Positions 60,439 through 64,000 of a stretch of 64,000 nt of DNA are shown piece after piece. The notes under the pieces are model-generated. The model did not search any database. It saw nothing but the letters and a program-made list of their open reading frames with translations, and was not told the origin of the DNA. This DNA is from Selaginella moellendorffii (lineage: Eukaryota > Streptophyta > Lycopodiopsida > Selaginellales > Selaginellaceae): assembly GCF_000143415.4 (NCBI RefSeq), contig NW_003314269.1, positions 1,948,118 to 2,012,117 on the forward strand. Direction: 5' to 3'. Within the stretch, counting starts at the first letter, position 1. Every line of letters starts with the position of its first letter. The position numbers and the translations under genes were made by a program.

Positions 60439-60593
60439 AGTGACGGTTTGTAGATGTTTAACTTCCTTATAGTTTTCATATATTAAGGAATTTATCCGAA
60501 TGAGATTTCCTCTTTTAAGGATTATGCCGGTACAAAAAAAATATATCCTATTCATTTTAAGTATTCAAGGATTTTTTCCAGTACACTAAAAAT

Positions 60594-60609
60594 ACTTTGT
60601 TACACACTG
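60594..60609 (-). repeat. right terminal inverted repeat of the hAT
   Basis: actttgttacacactg, pairing with all 16 bases of the left end. Confidence 0.93.
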
Positions 60610-61432
60610 TTGTGAAGTGATCAAACCAATGGTACATATCATCCCCAAGCTTCACACAAAAGAACTTTGGCTGGACTCAAAGATTGACAATAAGAGTAGG
60701 AGGAGTTATACCATATGCCATGAATGCCACCATCAATTGAGTCTGATTGTTCAATTGGAACCACATAGCATTAAGGAATTACACAAATTGCTACTCTGGA
60801 GCCAAAGGAGGAGGAGGCTCATGCTTTCTTATGAAAATGAATGAAAAGGAAAAAATCAAAAAAGAAGAAATTAAAAAAGTTTTAAAGAAAGGGACATTTA
60901 GACAATGTAAAAGCCAAATCTATAGCAAAATCCCAAAATCCAAACATCTTTTAGGGACAATCAAGGCTGCCACTCATCTTCACCAATCTGAGTGTATAAA
61001 ATATAGAAATGAAATACAGAAATGTGTATATTAATTAGCCTAAAAATTCTAACTTATATACATCCGAATTGAAATCAATCCAACAGCTATTAAAATCCCA
61101 TTATGCTAATATTAGTGTATGGTATTATAGTTGTACATTTGGACCTCACAACTATATTTTATCATTATTACATTTATTATACCAATATAAAATTGGAGAT
61201 GCTAGTGTGAGACACAAAATCCCTAGGCCCCAAAGAGGAGCCGAAAGGGTGCCATGTGGTAGTGGCTAAGGTAGAAAGCCAAATGAATGTAACACATTTG
61301 GACTAAAATCTCTGACTTTAAAAGTTGAGAGCGGGAGTGGAACTCCCAACGAAGTGCTCAAGGAATGAACACGAAGCAAGTAAGAAGTGAGTCTCTACAA
61401 AAAAGGAACACAAGAGGACCAACACATGACAC

Positions 61433-61950
61433 ATGGAAGTGTTCGTGATGGAGTTCGAGAAGGAGTCCAAGATAAATTTTGAAATGGAGTCTAAGAAGGA
61501 GTCCGAGATAGAGTCCAAAATGAAGTCCAAAAAGGAGTCCGAAATGGAGCCCAAGAAGGAGTCCAAAATAGAGTCCGAGATGGACCTAAGATGGAGTCCA
61601 AGATACACCCAAGATAAAGTCCGAAATGGAATCCAAGATAGACCCAAGATAAAGTCTGAAATAAAGTCCAAGATGGAGTCCAAGGTGAAGTTCGAGATGG
61701 ACCTGAGATGGAGTCCAAGATGCACCTAAGATAGAGTCCGAGATGGACTAAAGATGGAGTCCAAGATGGACCTGAGATAGAGTTTGAGATGGAGTTTGAG
61801 ATGGAATTGAGACCAAGATTGAGACCAAGACCTAGGCTGAGACCAAGACTGAGACTGAGACTGAGTTTGAGTCTAAGACTAAGATGGAGACCCAATTTGA
61901 GTCTGAGACCGAGTCTGAGACCAAGTCCGAGTCTGAGTTCAAATACAAAT
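61433..61950. repeat. 12-bp and 6-bp minisatellite inside the second LTR
   Basis: Units of gagtccgagatg type (61433-61780) are followed by gagacc/gactga-like hexamers (61800-61950). It is the mirror image of the array at 54226-54620 with many substitutions. Confidence 0.8.
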
Positions 61951-61990
61951 ATAGGTTATTGGGTGAAAACTTAAAGCGATCATCCCTTGA

Positions 61991-62025
61991 GGGGGGGGGG
62001 GGGGGGTGGTGGTGGTGGTGGTCAG
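61991..62025 (+). repeat. G16 run followed by (GGT)n
   Basis: Sixteen G then five to six ggt units. The matching place in the sister LTR has only a short G7 run (reverse complement of 54146-54152), so the tract grew in this copy or is an assembly artefact. Confidence 0.85.
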
Positions 62026-62938
62026 GGTTATAGGGGGCTGGAGGGGGTTGGAGTCCAATGGAACCAATTTGGCTATGAAAGGCCAGTGTAGCCCAAGAAG
62101 GCTATACCCATATGTTAGGTGATGGGAAGTCCAAGGTTAAAGTGAATACAGACAGACAAGCAGGGTAGTTTAGTGAAGTGTTTAAGAGTTGGCTCTAACT
62201 CCTTCGGGAGATTAAATGGTTGATGCTCCCAGTCTAAGTGTGGGTGGCACTACCTACTTGGATACCTAGCGTGGCTTATTAAAACCTTGCTCTATCCACC
62301 TGGCTAAGGCACCCAATTATGAATGGTGGGGAGAGTATCCACAAGGCTCGTGTAGGGCTGTGATGTTTCAAAATGTTGTCCTAAAGTCTTAGACTAAAGA
62401 AAGGAAAAGGAACAGTCTTCTTGTGTGGTGACTAAGGACGCGGTCATGTGGCAAGGAATTCTTGGGCCTATACGCCATGATCCAGTAGCAGTGTTGGTGA
62501 ATATGGCTGGCTGTGAACGGAAAGGGGTTTGGTGGGGACTGAAAAAAGCGATATTAGGGAAAGTTGTTCCTCATATCTGCAAGCATCCAGAGGATGCTAA
62601 GACGTGGATCTAGGATGATCACTCATGGAAGGATAGCCTAGTCTTTGAGAGACGGGACTATGATGTAAGTGGTGTTGGATTACCGATATGGCAAAAGGGA
62701 AGGGGCATGGCCTTAACGTAATGGGCTGATATGTTAGTGGCACCTTTATGTGTCAGTCATAAGATCGGACACATGGAGCACTTGTACCAAGTGAAATGGT
62801 TGAGTGGTATGCCATTCTTTAGGCTAGCAAGTCCCTAAGTCTAGAATAAGACTTATGGAGGTTGTGAGTGAGACTCCTCAAAGTGGTTGAAAGTGTGATT
62901 AAGTGATTAAAGTAGAATGGAAAATTTAGTCGTTTACA

Positions 62939-63549
62939 GCCAAAAGGTTGCATGGTTAAACTACGCTAAGAGGCAATCTCTAACCCTTAGATACCATTCA
63001 TCTTCTTAACTTTGAAGAGTGTAATATGCACATATATAGTGCAAAGGGATTCGAATTATACTTATGGAAAACTCTAATGTTTCAATTTTCAATGATAGTC
63101 CTGCTTCGCTAACACACTTTCAGTTGAGCTTCATTATTAACTTGACCTTCAAGTCTAGAAGTATTGTATTATGCTTCAAAAACTGAAATTGAGAATTCTA
63201 ACTGTATCATAGTAGCTAGTACCCTAAAAAACTCCATCAAAGTTTCAAAGCTTCTATAAATGTCATTAAAAATAACATTATATATTAATGTATCAAATCC
63301 AAAATAAAATGAACAGTAACTTATTCTATTATTAGTAGGGATATATTTGTAACTTCAAAATAAACTATAGATTTACATTTCACTCTTTCCTTAGCCTTCT
63401 AACAATATTGTGATACAACAACAAAATGACTTGATGATGGTATCAATAAATGCGGGAATGCAAAAGATAGAGTAGCAGTGAATCATAAAAACTGGATCAT
63501 AATAATAATTATCATAATCAGAAGCATCATTTTGTGATTCGCTTTCTAG
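62939..63549. other. A+T-rich stretch without recognised features
   Basis: About 600 bp. No open frame with a family match, no LTR interior signature and no RNA gene is seen. Confidence 0.5.
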
Positions 63550-63804
63550 GATACAAATGTGCGTATAGCGACAACGGTAACAACTGTGCAAGCCAACAAT
63601 AGTATAAAGGTGATCAAGGTGCGAATTCCTCCAACAAGGCTGCCAGTAGAGAAGATTTACAAGCAATTAGAGAGGTATGGGCTTCACAGTGCCCTTGAAG
63701 TGGATGGGTTTTCTGTCATTGACAACGACATAGTGTTTGCTAAAGATCACCTCATCTACATTCCTAAACTGAGTGCAACTCAAGTAGAAGATGGCATACC
63801 TTAG
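63550..63804 (+). CDS. possible terminal exon of an unidentified gene
   Basis: An AG acceptor-like tttctag ends at 63549. From there an open frame of 84 codons runs to a TAG at 63802-63804 and contains IKVIKVRIPPTRLPVEKIYK and LERYGLHSALEVDGF. Its balanced composition looks like coding sequence, but there is no ATG in a useful place and no upstream exon is recognised. It could be the last exon of a gene broken by the repeats on its left, part of a mobile element, or chance. No function is proposed. Confidence 0.35.
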   Translation, partial: DTNVRIATTVTTVQANNSIKVIKVRIPPTRLPVEKIYKQLERYGLHSALEVDGFSVIDNDIVFAKDHLIYIPKLSATQVEDGIP

Positions 63805-64000
63805 ATATAGTGAGTGTTGGTTTGCTTTCCCGTACTTCTCATCACTAGATGAAGGGTTGATTTCATGTTTACTCTCTTTCTTTTGGTCTACTTGTGTGGG
63901 TTATGTACTCGGGTATAGTGTGCTATGTTCTTTTGACATGCTATAAGTGTTTGGCATGGTTGTGCCTGGATCTGACTCTCTATTTGAGGTGCTTGATGTG

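Larger units (their letters stand above)
57689..60609 (+). mobile_element. hAT DNA transposon, structurally complete
   Basis: 2,921 bp bounded by perfect 16-bp terminal inverted repeats (57689-57704 and 60594-60609) and an 8-bp target duplication with one mismatch (ctgtgaag 57681-57688, ttgtgaag 60610-60617). The transposase gene inside is uninterrupted. Repeated GCCGGTAC-like motifs lie near both ends. It sits inside an LTR of the gypsy element, so it is younger than that insertion. Confidence 0.93.
51490..61150 (-). mobile_element. decayed Ty3/gypsy LTR retrotransposon, nested insertions inside
   Basis: The coding order on the minus strand is gag (about 57500), protease, reverse transcriptase, RNase H (to about 54900) and integrase (53220 to about 52340), which is the gypsy order. 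Related LTRs lie at both ends (left 51506-51885, right 57644-61150 with a hAT element inside). A polypurine tract precedes the left LTR. Many stops and frameshifts break all frames. A solo LTR of a different family splits the RNase H-integrase border, and the hAT splits the right LTR. No matching target duplication is seen at the outer ends, so they may be slightly misplaced. Confidence 0.82.
57644..61150 (-). repeat. 5' LTR of the gypsy element, split by a hAT insertion
   Basis: The pieces are about 57644-57688 and 60610-61150. Joined, they match the left LTR: catcatcc...actgtgaagtgatcaaacc here, catcatcc...actgtaaagtgattaaacc at the left. The piece right of the hAT has about 170-200 bp more than the left LTR. 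The primer-binding site is not recognisable. Confidence 0.65.
61206..62938 (+). mobile_element. LTR (solo or end of an element), same family as the nested solo LTR
   Basis: This 1,733-bp unit begins TGTGAGACAC and ends CGTTTACA (TG...CA). It is the inverted, diverged copy of 53230-54847; for example ggagccgaaagggtgcca and gagcgggagtggaactccca occur in both. Flanks are gctag and gccaa, so no clear target duplication remains. No primer-binding site follows it and no retroelement gene lies to its right within the window. Confidence 0.75.

Noticed and set aside
61206-62938. 5' LTR of a full element extending to the right
   Set aside because: No primer-binding site follows at 62939 and no gag, RT or integrase similarity is seen up to 64000; solo LTR or fragment is more likely.

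Overview
The window reads as nuclear DNA of a land plant with swimming sperm, most probably a lycophyte such as Selaginella moellendorffii (inference, no search run). It combines plant families (PPR proteins, subtilases, a FOUR LIPS-type MYB, an RF298-type RING protein, a Tm-1 homologue) with an axonemal inner-arm dynein heavy chain and a cilia assembly factor, and most introns are only about 45-60 nt long.

Left part (1-29477) is very gene-dense. Two tandem PPR genes (665-5006) converge on an ALY/REF mRNA export factor (5170-6259, minus). That gene is divergent from an MRT4 ribosome-assembly gene (6743-7763). MRT4 is followed within 56 bp by WDR92/DNAAF10 (7820-9773), and this within 43 bp by a third PPR gene (9817-12018). 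The PPR stop lies 14 bp from the stop of a condensin-II CAP-H2 gene (12033-14297, minus). CAP-H2 shares a 269-bp divergent promoter with the inner-arm dynein heavy chain (14567-29477), which contains a 100-N assembly gap.

Middle part (29799-50690) holds a single-exon Crinkler/RHS-like STAND NTPase with a degenerate nuclease-like domain and a Cys/His tail, a PIG3-type quinone oxidoreductase, a FOUR LIPS/MYB88-like regulator, an RF298-like RING E3, two subtilases flanking an NADPH-dependent aldehyde reductase whose promoter carries G-box and RY motifs, an SLC35F5-type transporter and a Tm-1/UPF0261 protein.

Right part (about 51490-62938) is a nested transposon stack. A decayed minus-strand Ty3/gypsy element was invaded by a solo LTR of another family (5-bp target duplication aaagc) and by a 2.9-kb hAT element (16-bp perfect terminal inverted repeats, 8-bp target duplication with one mismatch) that still encodes an uninterrupted 744-residue transposase in three exons. 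A second LTR of the solo-LTR family lies just to the right in opposite orientation. The last 1 kb holds only one possible exon of unknown function.

Functionally, WDR92 and the dynein heavy chain belong to one process (building motile cilia of sperm). The three PPR genes are expected to act on organelle RNA, and ALY and MRT4 serve mRNA export and ribosome assembly. The other genes are ordinary housekeeping or regulatory genes with no obvious common pathway.
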